The position numbers and the translations under genes are program-made. From a virus, in IMG/VR virus record IMGVR_UViG_3300033143_001219, positions 1 through 64,000 of that record: a stretch of DNA of 64,000 nt; one strand, written 5' to 3'. The notes beneath the pieces are model-generated. The model had not been told where the DNA came from and made no database searches. It saw only the letters and a list, made by a program, of their open reading frames with translations. This document shows positions 5,409 to 11,644 of the stretch, one piece after another (position 1 is the first letter of the stretch; each line of letters begins with the position of its first letter).

Positions 5409-5431
5409 GTATTAAAACAAAGGACTGGATT

Positions 5432-5692
5432 ATGAAAACATTAGAACAAATAGAAGTTGAAATTAAACAAACTAATGAACACTTAGAAGATGTAGCGTTT
5501 ATGGCATTTGTTAAAGATAAGCATACAGAACTAATGGCTAGAGTAGATAAAGCTACAAATGACTTGAAGTGTTTAGAAAAAACAAAAGTGCAAAAAACGT
5601 TAGCTGTATATAGAGAACAATTTGATGGTTTTTGCCCTGAGCATTGTTCAACATATAAAGAATATTATATGGATAAAGTAACAATTAAATAA
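5432..5692 (+). CDS. Hypothetical coiled-coil protein, 86 residues
   Basis: Not recognised. Residues 1-60 are a charged helical region with heptad-like spacing (MKTLEQIEVEIKQTNEH ...), so a coiled coil is likely. The C-terminal part contains two Cys (CPEHC) close to a His, possibly a metal site but incomplete. Start ATG 5432 follows AAAGGA. The stop is two bases before tRNA-His. Confidence 0.65.
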   Translation: MKTLEQIEVEIKQTNEHLEDVAFMAFVKDKHTELMARVDKATNDLKCLEKTKVQKTLAVYREQFDGFCPEHCSTYKEYYMDKVTIK

Positions 5693-5693
5693 T

Positions 5694-5766
5694 GTAGCGA
5701 TGGCTCAATGGTAGAGCGTCGAGTTGTGGCCTCGAAGGCAAGGGTTCGATTCCCTACGCTACCCCA
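5694..5766 (+). tRNA. tRNA-His (GTG)
   Basis: Acceptor GTAGCGA/ACGCTAC with the 7-66 pair mismatched, D stem GCTC/GAGC, anticodon stem TCGAG/CTCGA with loop TTGTGGC (anticodon GTG), discriminator C as in bacterial histidine tRNAs, encoded CCA. The base before position 1 is T, so the required G-1 is not encoded. Confidence 0.9.
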
Positions 5767-5772
5767 AATTAT

Positions 5773-5847
5773 AGCCTCGTAGCTTAACGGTAAAGCAATC
5801 GGCTGATAACCGATAGAGTACAAGTTCGATTCTTGTCGAGGCTACCA
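5773..5847 (+). tRNA. tRNA-Ile (GAT)
   Basis: Acceptor AGCCTCG/CGAGGCT, D stem GCTT/AAGC, anticodon stem ATCGG/CCGAT with loop CTGATAA (anticodon GAT), T stem ACAAG/CTTGT, encoded ACCA. Confidence 0.93.
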
Positions 5848-5862
5848 AATAAAAGGAAGATT

Positions 5863-6075
5863 ATGTCTGAAAAGATGCAAGAATATATTATGGATATATG
5901 TGTAGCTTATGAAGAAGGTTATGCTATTGGAGAACAAAATATGAGTTCTTCCCTCAATACATACCCCGTTAGTTCAGAAAGATATTATGCATGGTACTAT
6001 GGACATACAAACTCATTAACTAATCAAATGCTACAAGACGATGATATGGAAATAGCATTTAATTTGGAAGTATAG
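5863..6075 (+). CDS. Hypothetical protein, 70 residues, stop inside tRNA-Phe
   Basis: I chose ATG 5863 (MSEKMQEYIMD) with AAAGGAAG just upstream; the longer frame from 5833 would start inside tRNA-Ile. Acidic, Tyr-rich protein (SERYYAWYYGH) without a recognised domain. Its TAG stop (6073-6075) lies within the first bases of tRNA-Phe (6066 on), so stop and tRNA acceptor stem are the same bases. Confidence 0.6.
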   Translation: MSEKMQEYIMDICVAYEEGYAIGEQNMSSSLNTYPVSSERYYAWYYGHTNSLTNQMLQDDDMEIAFNLEV

Positions 6076-6141
6076 CTCAGTAGGTAGAGCAACTGGTTGA
6101 AGCCCAGTGTGTCGTAGGTTCGATTCCTACTACTTCCACCA
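6066..6141 (+). tRNA. tRNA-Phe (GAA)
   Basis: Acceptor GGAAGTA/TACTTCC, D stem GCTC/GAGC, anticodon stem ACTGG/CCAGT with loop TTGAAGC (anticodon GAA), T stem GTAGG/CCTAC, encoded ACCA. Confidence 0.93.
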
Positions 6142-6156
6142 AATTAAAGGTAACTT

Positions 6157-6681
6157 ATGTTAAAATATTTTAATAGGTATACATTAATAGCTGCAATCAC
6201 AACCTTAAGTATGAGTTTCTTCATGCTTCCAATACAAAATCAAAAGAAAATTATAGTAGCAAAACCAAAGCCTATCTCAATTCCATTAGAAATGGAGTTG
6301 AAGTGCTTAGCTGATAATATATATCATGAGGCTAGGAATGAGTCTATAAAAGGTCAAGTAGCTGTAGCATTAGTAACTATAAATAGGGTAAACTCTCAGT
6401 ATTACCCAAATACAATTTGTGAAGTAGTTTGGGAATACAAACAGTTTTCGTGGACATTAGATAAAGTATTGGCTAAAACTAAGTATAATAAAAGAGCCTA
6501 TGATAAAGCAGAGTTAATTGCATTAGTTTTTATAACTAAAACAATGGCTAATGAAGAAATTAGAGATTTTACTAATAACTCCACTCATTATCATGCTAAC
6601 TATGTAAGTCCTTATTGGGCTAGTAACTTAAAGTATATAATGAAAATAGACAACCACATATTTTATAAATTCAAAAAATAA
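6157..6681 (+). CDS. SleB/CwlJ-type cell wall hydrolase with N-terminal anchor
   Basis: Residues about 8-26 form a hydrophobic N-terminal segment (signal anchor or signal peptide), followed by a basic linker. From residue 48 the sequence matches the Hydrolase_2 (SleB/CwlJ) domain: LADNIYHEARNES with the probable catalytic Glu58, GQVAVALVTINRV, CEVVWEYKQFSW, and the C-terminal THYHA ... YWAS. These enzymes cleave peptidoglycan glycan strands. The anchor suggests export by the host secretion machinery. This is a second wall enzyme besides the M15 peptidase at 32507. Start ATG 6157 follows AAAGGTAA. Confidence 0.82.
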   Translation: MLKYFNRYTLIAAITTLSMSFFMLPIQNQKKIIVAKPKPISIPLEMELKCLADNIYHEARNESIKGQVAVALVTINRVNSQYYPNTICEVVWEYKQFSWTLDKVLAKTKYNKRAYDKAELIALVFITKTMANEEIRDFTNNSTHYHANYVSPYWASNLKYIMKIDNHIFYKFKK

Positions 6682-6684
6682 TAG

Positions 6685-6713
6685 TTGACTTCGCAACTAT
6701 AATTTGATATAAT
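6685..6713 (+). promoter_or_regulatory. Sigma70-like promoter P2
   Basis: TTGACT (6685-6690), 17-base spacer, TATAAT (6708-6713). The downstream bases ATGTTTTAGAAAT nearly repeat those after P1 and P3. Start of RNA is expected near 6720, giving a 19-base leader that contains a GGAG ribosome-binding site. Confidence 0.85.
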
Positions 6714-6738
6714 ATGTTTTAGAAATTGGAGATACTAT

Positions 6739-6855
6739 ATGAAATATTTATTAACTGCTCCATTTTGGATTCCACTATCTATATTATTTCTTATACTATG
6801 GATTAAACTAGGAAGAGAATATATTATACAACGGGACGCTAACTCAATTGGCTAG
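6739..6855 (+). CDS. Small single-pass membrane protein, 38 residues
   Basis: ATG 6739 follows TTGGAGAT at a good distance and is the first gene after promoter P2. Residues 4-23 are hydrophobic (LLTAPFWIPLSILFLILW), then the chain is basic. The TAG stop (6853-6855) lies inside tRNA-Lys (6833 on). Size and topology would suit a holin-like, anti-holin-like or regulatory membrane peptide, and a wall hydrolase lies just upstream, but no family is recognised. Confidence 0.6.
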   Translation: MKYLLTAPFWIPLSILFLILWIKLGREYIIQRDANSIG

Positions 6856-6909
6856 AGTATCCGGCTTTTAACCGGCAGGTTCCGAGTTCAAGTCTCGGGC
6901 GTCCCACCA
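6833..6909 (+). tRNA. tRNA-Lys (TTT)
   Basis: Acceptor GGGACGC/GCGTCCC, D arm with GGC in the loop, anticodon stem CCGG/CCGG around loop CTTTTAA (anticodon TTT), T stem CCGAG/CTCGG, encoded ACCA. Confidence 0.93.
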
Positions 6910-6916
6910 AACAACT

Positions 6917-6995
6917 AAAAGAGTAAATAAAATGATAGATTTCGTAAATATATGCAGTATATTGGGACACTATTATTATATTTACTCTTTTTTTA
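6917..6995 (+). terminator. Terminator-like long-stem structure
   Basis: A 13-pair stem AAAAGAGTAAATA (6917-6929) with TATTTACTCTTTT (6979-6991) closes a 49-base loop that contains its own AATATA/TATATT hairpin, and a T run follows the stem. It probably ends transcripts from promoter P2 or protects the tRNA-Lys precursor. Confidence 0.5.
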
Positions 6996-7007
6996 TCGAG
7001 AAATTAT

Positions 7008-7199
7008 ATGACACCAGAAAGGTACAAAGAATTACAACTATTTAAATCTAAACTAACACAAGAAGAAATTAAAGAAGGCTGGCATTACTGTTTAGAATGG
7101 GATGAAATGCTTTGTCATCCAGAATGGGAAGAGGCGAGAGTTTGTGGATGTGAAGTTAAAGAGTTTATACCCAATACAGGTAATGTAACAAAAATATAG
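7008..7199 (+). CDS. Hypothetical protein, 63 residues
   Basis: Not recognised. ATG 7008 is preceded only by a weak purine stretch. Contains several Trp and Cys (GWHYCLEWDEMLCHPEW, CGC), which could bind metal, but no standard finger spacing is present. It ends with TAG whose last base is the first base of tRNA-Thr, the tightest gene-tRNA junction in the window. Confidence 0.6.
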   Translation: MTPERYKELQLFKSKLTQEEIKEGWHYCLEWDEMLCHPEWEEARVCGCEVKEFIPNTGNVTKI

Positions 7200-7272
7200 C
7201 CGAGGTAACTCAGTCAGGCTAGAGTACCGTACTAGTACTACGGTGGCGGAGGTTCGAAGCCTTCCCTCGGCA
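7199..7272 (+). tRNA. tRNA-Thr (AGT), no encoded CCA
   Basis: Acceptor GCCGAGG/CCTCGGC, anticodon stem CCGTA/TACGG with loop CTAGTAC (anticodon AGT), T arm GGAGG/CCTTC with loop TTCGAAG, discriminator A followed by CTT. It is the only complete tRNA here without an encoded CCA and has an A34 anticodon rare for threonine in bacteria. It may come from a different source than the others. Confidence 0.8.
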
Positions 7273-7299
7273 CTTTATAAATTAACAAGTGAGAAACAC

Positions 7300-7947
7300 A
7301 TGATAAAACCATATATGAAAGTAATTACAGAAGATTTATATCCATATTTAGTAAGTATTGAAACTGTACCAAATTCGCCAAGAGAATTAAAGTATACTTT
7401 CAAAATTACCAATATGTCAAAACAAGCCTATAAACAACTTTTAGGCTTAACCCATAGATTAAAATGTTGGAGACACGTAAAAACATTTACTTTTACATGG
7501 AATACAGATTCCATAGTATTAAGGGATATGTACAATAATAAGAATAGTGTAATACGAAGAAGTGCACAATTAAAAGATGTGGAAGATATACCATCGGATA
7601 TGCTAGATTATACAATAAATGATACTAAAAGCTGCTGTAAAGGTACAACAGCCCCAATTATGAAAGGAAAAGAAATGAGCAATAAATTTAAAGTAAATTA
7701 TAAAATAAACATTAAAGTTAATGGTAAGGCAATTTCAATTAAAGATCCAATTAATTCTGACGACGCTTTAGAAGTAGTATTAGAATTAAATGAAAGGTTA
7801 AATGCGTTAAATGCTCAATTAAAGAACGTAGAAGCTATTAATGATGATAGTATTTCTGTTAATAAAGTTACTGAAGTTGTAACTAATGAAATTGATGAGA
7901 TCAAAGAATTTATTAACTACGTCAACGATAATATTGAAGAAGAATGA
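7300..7947 (+). CDS. Hypothetical protein, 215 residues
   Basis: I chose ATG 7300 (MIKPYMKVITEDLY) after AAGTGAG; the frame open from 7243 lies in tRNA-Thr. Not recognised. Residues 1-120 look like a mixed alpha/beta domain, and residues about 185-215 are acidic and helical (IDEIKEFINYVND). An internal ATG at 7675 (MSNKFKVNYK) with GGAAAAG upstream could start a second, shorter product of about 90 residues. The stop overlaps the next start by four bases. Confidence 0.65.
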   Translation: MIKPYMKVITEDLYPYLVSIETVPNSPRELKYTFKITNMSKQAYKQLLGLTHRLKCWRHVKTFTFTWNTDSIVLRDMYNNKNSVIRRSAQLKDVEDIPSDMLDYTINDTKSCCKGTTAPIMKGKEMSNKFKVNYKINIKVNGKAISIKDPINSDDALEVVLELNERLNALNAQLKNVEAINDDSISVNKVTEVVTNEIDEIKEFINYVNDNIEEE

Positions 7948-8240
7948 AAACTATAATTGCGGGGTCTAGAGAAATAAATGACTTCGCATTAGTAGAAGAA
8001 GCCATTAAGTTGTCAAATTTTAAAATTACTACTGTTGTTAGTGGCGGAGCACGAGGTGTGGACTCATTAGGTGAATGGTATGCAAATAAAAATAACCTAG
8101 AAATAGATAGGTATTTACCAGAATGGAATAAGTTTGGTAGAGGTGCAGGCCACATACGTAATGAACTAATGGCTAAAAATGCAGATGCATTAGTAGATAT
8201 CTGGGACGGTAAGAGTCCTGGCACTAAAAAATATGATTAA
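7944..8240 (+). CDS. YspA/DUF2493-type SLOG protein, apparently frameshifted near its end
   Basis: The sequence MKTIIAGSRE, VVSGGARGVDSLGEWYA, GRGAGHIRNELMA and ADALVDIWDGKSPGTK is the signature of the DUF2493/YspA branch of the SLOG (Rossmann-like, DprA/LOG) superfamily, thought to bind nucleotide ligands. Homologues usually continue after GTK with a hydrophobic helix and strand. Here the frame stops at 8240, but dropping one A of the A6 run 8226-8231 opens a frame NMIKNALTHKLKKYIY ending at 8292, just before the next gene. The window therefore shows a one-base expansion or a slippage site. Confidence 0.8.
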   Translation: MKTIIAGSREINDFALVEEAIKLSNFKITTVVSGGARGVDSLGEWYANKNNLEIDRYLPEWNKFGRGAGHIRNELMAKNADALVDIWDGKSPGTKKYD

Positions 8241-8293
8241 AAATGCGCTAACGCACAAATTAAAAAAATATATATATAACACAGGAGAGTAAT

Positions 8294-9370
8294 ATGAAAA
8301 GAATTGGCTTATATGTTTTAGGCTTAACAGCAATGTTTAATAGTTACGCAGTAACATTAGACGCACCAGTTAGTGTAGAACTAAGTTCTGGTGGTGTAAG
8401 AACATACCTTGTTGAAGATTTCAACAACGGTGGAATTAAAGATTTAATGGTAGCAGATACAGACTCGGGTAAGGTAACTGTTTACTTTGGTGAGAATCCA
8501 AAAGAAGGTTTATACAATGATGGAAAGACACTACCAACATTAGGAATTGCAGCGTACTGGAATCCAGTTAATTTCCTAGTATCAGCAGATTTTGATAATG
8601 ATGGTGATTTAGATGTAGCATTAGGTGCTTATATGTGTGATGGTGATAATCACAACTTCCCCGTTATGTTAAATGACGGTAAAGGTAAATTTACTACAGC
8701 CCCATGTCTAAGACGTGCTGGTGGTAGTACATATATTGATACATATATTAACTTCATGTCTACAGGTGATGTGAACCTAGATGGTAATGAAGATTTAGTT
8801 ATCAGCGTTACTGGTAACTATGGTGAGAAAGGCGTATACTTATATTTAGGTAATGGTGATGGAACATTTAGTGACAGAATAACTGTATATGATGCAGGCA
8901 CTTCAGGGTTCAGACCTATAAATATGGTTGTTGGTGATTATACTTCAGAAGGTATTCCAGATATTATTGTACTATCAGGTATTAGTTTAACTGGTGAACG
9001 CGAAAATACATTATTTATTGGCGACGGTGTTGGAAACTTCACAGAATCAGTATATGAAGGTAATATTGAGTTTACAGACGAGTTTGAAAACGACCCCGTT
9101 ACTGCTTTAGTACGTACATGGAGTACTTGGCATCCAGTAGATGTTCATATTGTTAATGACTTTAATGGCGATGGTTTAACTGACGTAGTTACTTTACTTA
9201 CTGAAGTTGGCAAGAATACAACAGCAGTACTATATTTACAATATACAGGTAACACACCACCTCCAGCTCCAGTAAAAACTAAAGAAGTAGATCCTATTGA
9301 AGTTGAAGAAGTAGAAGAAATTGAAATTGAAGAAATTGAAGAAATTGAACCTGAAGAGGCTCAAGAATAA
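8294..9370 (+). CDS. Exported FG-GAP/VCBS repeat protein 1, 358 residues
   Basis: The N-terminus (MKRIGLYVLGLTAMFNSYAVT) is a signal peptide. The body contains repeated DxDxDGxxD calcium-binding loops typical of FG-GAP/VCBS beta-propeller blades: DFDNDGDLDVALG, DVNLDGNEDLVIS, DFNGDGLTDVVTL, and degenerate copies near the start. The last about 45 residues are a low-complexity acidic tail of VEE/IEE units beginning VKTKEVDPIEVEEVE. Start ATG 8294 follows AGGAGAG. Directly followed by a paralogue with the same architecture. The role is unknown; such folds usually bind proteins or sugars outside the cytoplasm. Confidence 0.8.
   Translation: MKRIGLYVLGLTAMFNSYAVTLDAPVSVELSSGGVRTYLVEDFNNGGIKDLMVADTDSGKVTVYFGENPKEGLYNDGKTLPTLGIAAYWNPVNFLVSADFDNDGDLDVALGAYMCDGDNHNFPVMLNDGKGKFTTAPCLRRAGGSTYIDTYINFMSTGDVNLDGNEDLVISVTGNYGEKGVYLYLGNGDGTFSDRITVYDAGTSGFRPINMVVGDYTSEGIPDIIVLSGISLTGERENTLFIGDGVGNFTESVYEGNIEFTDEFENDPVTALVRTWSTWHPVDVHIVNDFNGDGLTDVVTLLTEVGKNTTAVLYLQYTGNTPPPAPVKTKEVDPIEVEEVEEIEIEEIEEIEPEEAQE
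9268..9316 (+). repeat. Direct repeat, copy 1 (acidic-tail module)
   Basis: A 49-base segment inside the first FG-GAP gene that recurs at 10338-10386 with one difference (AAA versus AAG in one Lys codon). It encodes the shared VKTKEVDPIEVEEVE start of the tail. The near-identity beside diverged bodies suggests recent duplication or gene conversion of the tail. Confidence 0.85.
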
Positions 9371-9381
9371 AGGAGAAATAA

Positions 9382-10443
9382 ATGAAAAAATTAATTATAT
9401 TACTAGCTATGCTAGTATCTACTAGTATTCACGCCACTAATTTTGAGCCTCCCGTTGAGGCAGAACTTAATGATGAAGGTGTCAGAACGTATTTAGTAGA
9501 AGATTTTAATGGTAAGGGTGTTAACGATTTAATGGTATCAGACCTATCAGGTTCTGTACGTGTTTATTTAGGCGAAGACCTTGAATCAGGATTATTTAAT
9601 GATAGTCGTGGTATTCCAAATACCAGTATACTAAATAATAACTTAGTTGTCAATGCACTAGCTAGCACAGATTTTGATAATGATGGTGACTTAGATTTAG
9701 CATTAGGTTCTTTTTTCTGTGAAAACTCATTAATTCATTTTGCAGTAATGTTAAATGATGGTAAAGCTAGATTCACTCCCGCACCTTGTGTAGGACCACA
9801 GGATGGTAGATTTACTTATCTTGAAACAGGTGTTGTTGATATTGAAGCAGGTGATTTAAACAGTGACGGTAACGCAGATTTATTAGTTGCTACATTTGGC
9901 GAAGATATTGGTGTATATTCTTATCTTGGTAATGGTGATGGTACTTTTAGTAACAGAGTTCTTGTTTATAAACCTAGAACTACGGCTTTTAGCCCTAAAA
10001 ATTTAACTATTATTGATGTTAATATGGATGGTGCAGTTGATATTATAATTCATACAGGTCTATATTCCCCAAATGAAACTTTATTGTTTGTTGGGAATGG
10101 AGCTGGTGACTTTATACAAACTGCTTGGAATCAAGTTGTACCTGTTGAAGCACCTGAATTCCCAGAAGTTCAAGCTATCGCAGACGCATGGCCAACGGAT
10201 TATTTAATAGATGCACATATCGTTGATGACTTCACAGGCAATGGCCTAGGTGATATTATTACTTTATATACACCAGCAGGTTTAAATACGGGTGCAATTT
10301 TATATGTACAATCCGGAGGGGTAGCAATTCCAACAGATCCAGTAAAGACTAAAGAAGTAGATCCTATTGAAGTTGAAGAAGTAGAACCAGAAGAAGTAGA
10401 AGAAGTTGAAATTGAAGAAATTGAGCCTGAAGAGGTTCAATAG
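9382..10443 (+). CDS. Exported FG-GAP/VCBS repeat protein 2, 353 residues
   Basis: Paralogue of the upstream gene: signal peptide MKKLIILLAMLVSTSIHA, FG-GAP loops (DFNGKGVNDLMVS, DFDNDGDLDLALG, DLNSDGNADLLVA, DVNMDGAVDIIIH) and the same acidic tail VKTKEVDPIEVEEVE. The tail coding region is nearly identical in DNA between the two genes while the bodies have diverged. Start ATG 9382 after AAAGGAG, 11 bases downstream of its twin, so the two form one operon. The stop (TAG) lies within the first helix of the tmRNA acceptor piece. Confidence 0.8.
   Translation: MKKLIILLAMLVSTSIHATNFEPPVEAELNDEGVRTYLVEDFNGKGVNDLMVSDLSGSVRVYLGEDLESGLFNDSRGIPNTSILNNNLVVNALASTDFDNDGDLDLALGSFFCENSLIHFAVMLNDGKARFTPAPCVGPQDGRFTYLETGVVDIEAGDLNSDGNADLLVATFGEDIGVYSYLGNGDGTFSNRVLVYKPRTTAFSPKNLTIIDVNMDGAVDIIIHTGLYSPNETLLFVGNGAGDFIQTAWNQVVPVEAPEFPEVQAIADAWPTDYLIDAHIVDDFTGNGLGDIITLYTPAGLNTGAILYVQSGGVAIPTDPVKTKEVDPIEVEEVEPEEVEEVEIEEIEPEEVQ
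10338..10386 (+). repeat. Direct repeat, copy 2 (acidic-tail module)
   Basis: Second copy of the 49-base segment described at 9268-9316, in the second FG-GAP gene. Confidence 0.85.
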
Positions 10444-10507
10444 TATTATTGTATGATGTTAATGATAGAGTTATAAGACGCGGGTTCGATTCCCGCCAGC
10501 TCCACCA
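10437..10507 (+). ncRNA. ssrA: Permuted tmRNA, acceptor piece
   Basis: Contains the T arm GCGGG/CCCGC with loop TTCGATT (10480-10496), the 3' acceptor strand CAGCTCC (10497-10503) and ACCA (10504-10507). The segment AGACGCGGG ... CCAGCTCCACCA is almost the textbook 3' end of bacterial tmRNA. No matching 5' strand lies upstream, but GGGGCTG at 10688 pairs perfectly with it, including the G3-U70 alanine determinant. Bases 10459-10476 pair with 10707-10724 (15 of 18 positions, two of them G-U) as the long P2 helix, and 10437-10451 pairs with 10901-10914 as the helix joining the two piece ends. Confidence 0.88.
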
Positions 10508-10687
10508 CAAGTATTCTCTAACAAGGTAGCATATTGTTCAGAATATGTTGCGTTAGACAGATATAAATAGTACCTTTAAGCTGAAACCTTATAAAAGCAT
10601 TGGGATTTGAAAACCTCGGTATGTTGGTACTTCATTACTAGAGTGCATAACCTAGTATAGTGTAAGATATTTGAGAATACTTTTGAT
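10508..10687 (+). other. tmRNA intervening segment
   Basis: This segment lies between the CCA end and the GGGG start and should be removed on maturation. It is about 180 bases and strongly structured: CTAAC/GTTAG (10518-10522/10552-10556) stacked on a ten-pair stem (10526-10535/10542-10551), and AGTACC (10569-10574) with GGTACT (10626-10631). It contains no convincing ORF. Confidence 0.65.
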
Positions 10688-10915
10688 GGGGCTGCCATGG
10701 CTTCGATTGTAATTGGATAATTAATTGACAATACGTTATCAGACGTAATCTGGTATAAAATAATTGCAAACGATAATGACTTCGCAATGGCTGCCTAATC
10801 TTTAAATAGATTAGAGTAAGCATGGGTTTGGGCTACCTTGAAACAGAAAGCCCACTAATTATGGATGGAGCATGTAGTCATGCATCCTGAGAGTGCTGCA
10901 CAATTTACTATTGAT
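10688..10915 (+). ncRNA. ssrA: Permuted tmRNA, coding piece with tag ANDNDFAMAA
   Basis: Starts GGGGCTG (10688-10694). An H-type pseudoknot precedes the tag: TACGT/ACGTA (10732-10736/10743-10747) with ATCAG/CTGGT (10738-10742/10750-10754). The resume codon GCA at 10766 opens the tag A-N-D-N-D-F-A-M-A-A, stop TAA at 10796-10798, in the same context as other tmRNAs. The stop lies at the base of hairpin AATCT/AGATT (10797-10801/10808-10812), then TGGGCT/AGCCCA (10829-10834/10849-10854). The 3' limit is placed just after TACTATTGA (10906-10914), which pairs with the acceptor piece start. No SmpB gene is visible, so host SmpB is presumably used. Confidence 0.88.
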
Positions 10916-10997
10916 AAGTAAGGGTTGTAAGCTGGGATACTTGCGATGTTATCAGCATTTAGAAAGTAGAAGTCACAGACGGTCTTCCCATCCACCA
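10916..10997 (+). other. Unassigned segment ending in a CCA-like sequence
   Basis: Between the inferred end of the tmRNA coding piece and the next gene. It ends CCCATCCACCA, and CCATCCA (10988-10994) is complementary to TGGATGG at 10862-10868 inside the coding piece. No complete tRNA can be folded. It may be the precursor 3' end of the tmRNA or a remnant of an older, non-permuted acceptor end. Confidence 0.35.
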
Positions 10998-11014
10998 CAT
11001 TAAAGGAGAATATA

Positions 11015-11104
11015 ATGATAGTATTAATTATACTTAGTATACCTTGGATATTTTTGCATATTGAACATAGAGTTATATTTGGAGAATGGGAGTTCTTTTT
11101 ATGA
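11015..11104 (+). CDS. Small membrane protein, 29 residues
   Basis: AAAGGAG sits at an ideal distance before ATG 11015. Residues 2-15 are hydrophobic (IVLIILSIPWIFLH), followed by a short charged tail. The stop overlaps the next start (ATGA at 11101-11104), which supports real, coupled translation. Too short to assign to a family; it could be a small regulatory membrane peptide. Confidence 0.55.
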   Translation: MIVLIILSIPWIFLHIEHRVIFGEWEFFL

Positions 11105-11277
11105 AACTTATAATAACAGACAAATGGTTAAAGAGCAAGATTGAAAATTCTGATATGGAAGAAAGCTGCGAGGCAGGTTTTAGACCAACAACAGAGCGAT
11201 TGAAAGAGCTTTGTGACCAAAGTAGAATATTTCTTGAAAATGCAACAGAAGAACAACTAGGGGATTTTCATGAGTAA
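11101..11277 (+). CDS. Hypothetical protein, 58 residues
   Basis: I chose ATG 11101 (MKLIITDKWLKSKIENS), with GGGAG at 11088-11092; an in-frame ATG at 11086 has no spaced ribosome-binding site. Acidic and helical, no recognised motif. It overlaps the previous stop and the next start (11270), so it sits in a tightly coupled run of small genes leading to groES. Confidence 0.6.
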   Translation: MKLIITDKWLKSKIENSDMEESCEAGFRPTTERLKELCDQSRIFLENATEEQLGDFHE

Positions 11278-11644
11278 AATATCATTATTAGAAGCTAAGA
11301 AGATAGTAGAAAATATAGAAGTAAAAGATACCTTTGCATCCTTAATTAATAAGACTGTAGCTGAAGACCAACTAAAATTATATACATATGAAATACTATG
11401 TGAGAAGATATTTGTAGCTGAAAGATATTTTAATCTTGATGCACTATATAACCAAATTAATTGTTTAAAAAGAAAGGAACAATATTATGCCCCATGTAAT
11501 GCTGTATTTTATTACAAAGAGGGTATAACTGCGGAAGATAAACTAACAAATAGAATTATATGGCTTGACATAATATCTCAATTCGAGTTATTAGAAGATA
11601 AGATTGAAAGTATATCTGAGCATATATACATTGAGGTAGATTAA
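11270..11644 (+). CDS. Hypothetical protein, 124 residues
   Basis: Not recognised. ATG 11270 overlaps the preceding gene by eight bases after GGGGA. Predicted to be largely helical and acidic, with two Cys that do not form a metal motif. It ends at the first base of the next start codon (TAATG), so translation is probably coupled to the GroES homologue, but no link to chaperonin function can be seen in its sequence. Confidence 0.65.
   Translation: MSKISLLEAKKIVENIEVKDTFASLINKTVAEDQLKLYTYEILCEKIFVAERYFNLDALYNQINCLKRKEQYYAPCNAVFYYKEGITAEDKLTNRIIWLDIISQFELLEDKIESISEHIYIEVD

Noticed and set aside
6932-7045. A 37-codon frame (MIDFVNICSILG) between tRNA-Lys and the next gene
   Set aside because: It lies mainly inside the terminator-like stem-loop, has only a weak ribosome-binding site and overlaps the start of the better-supported gene at 7008.
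10688-10997. Conventional, non-permuted tmRNA from GGGGCTG to CCATCCACCA
   Set aside because: The downstream end lacks a T arm and does not pair with GGGGCTG, whereas the upstream acceptor piece pairs with it perfectly and also supplies the P2 strand.
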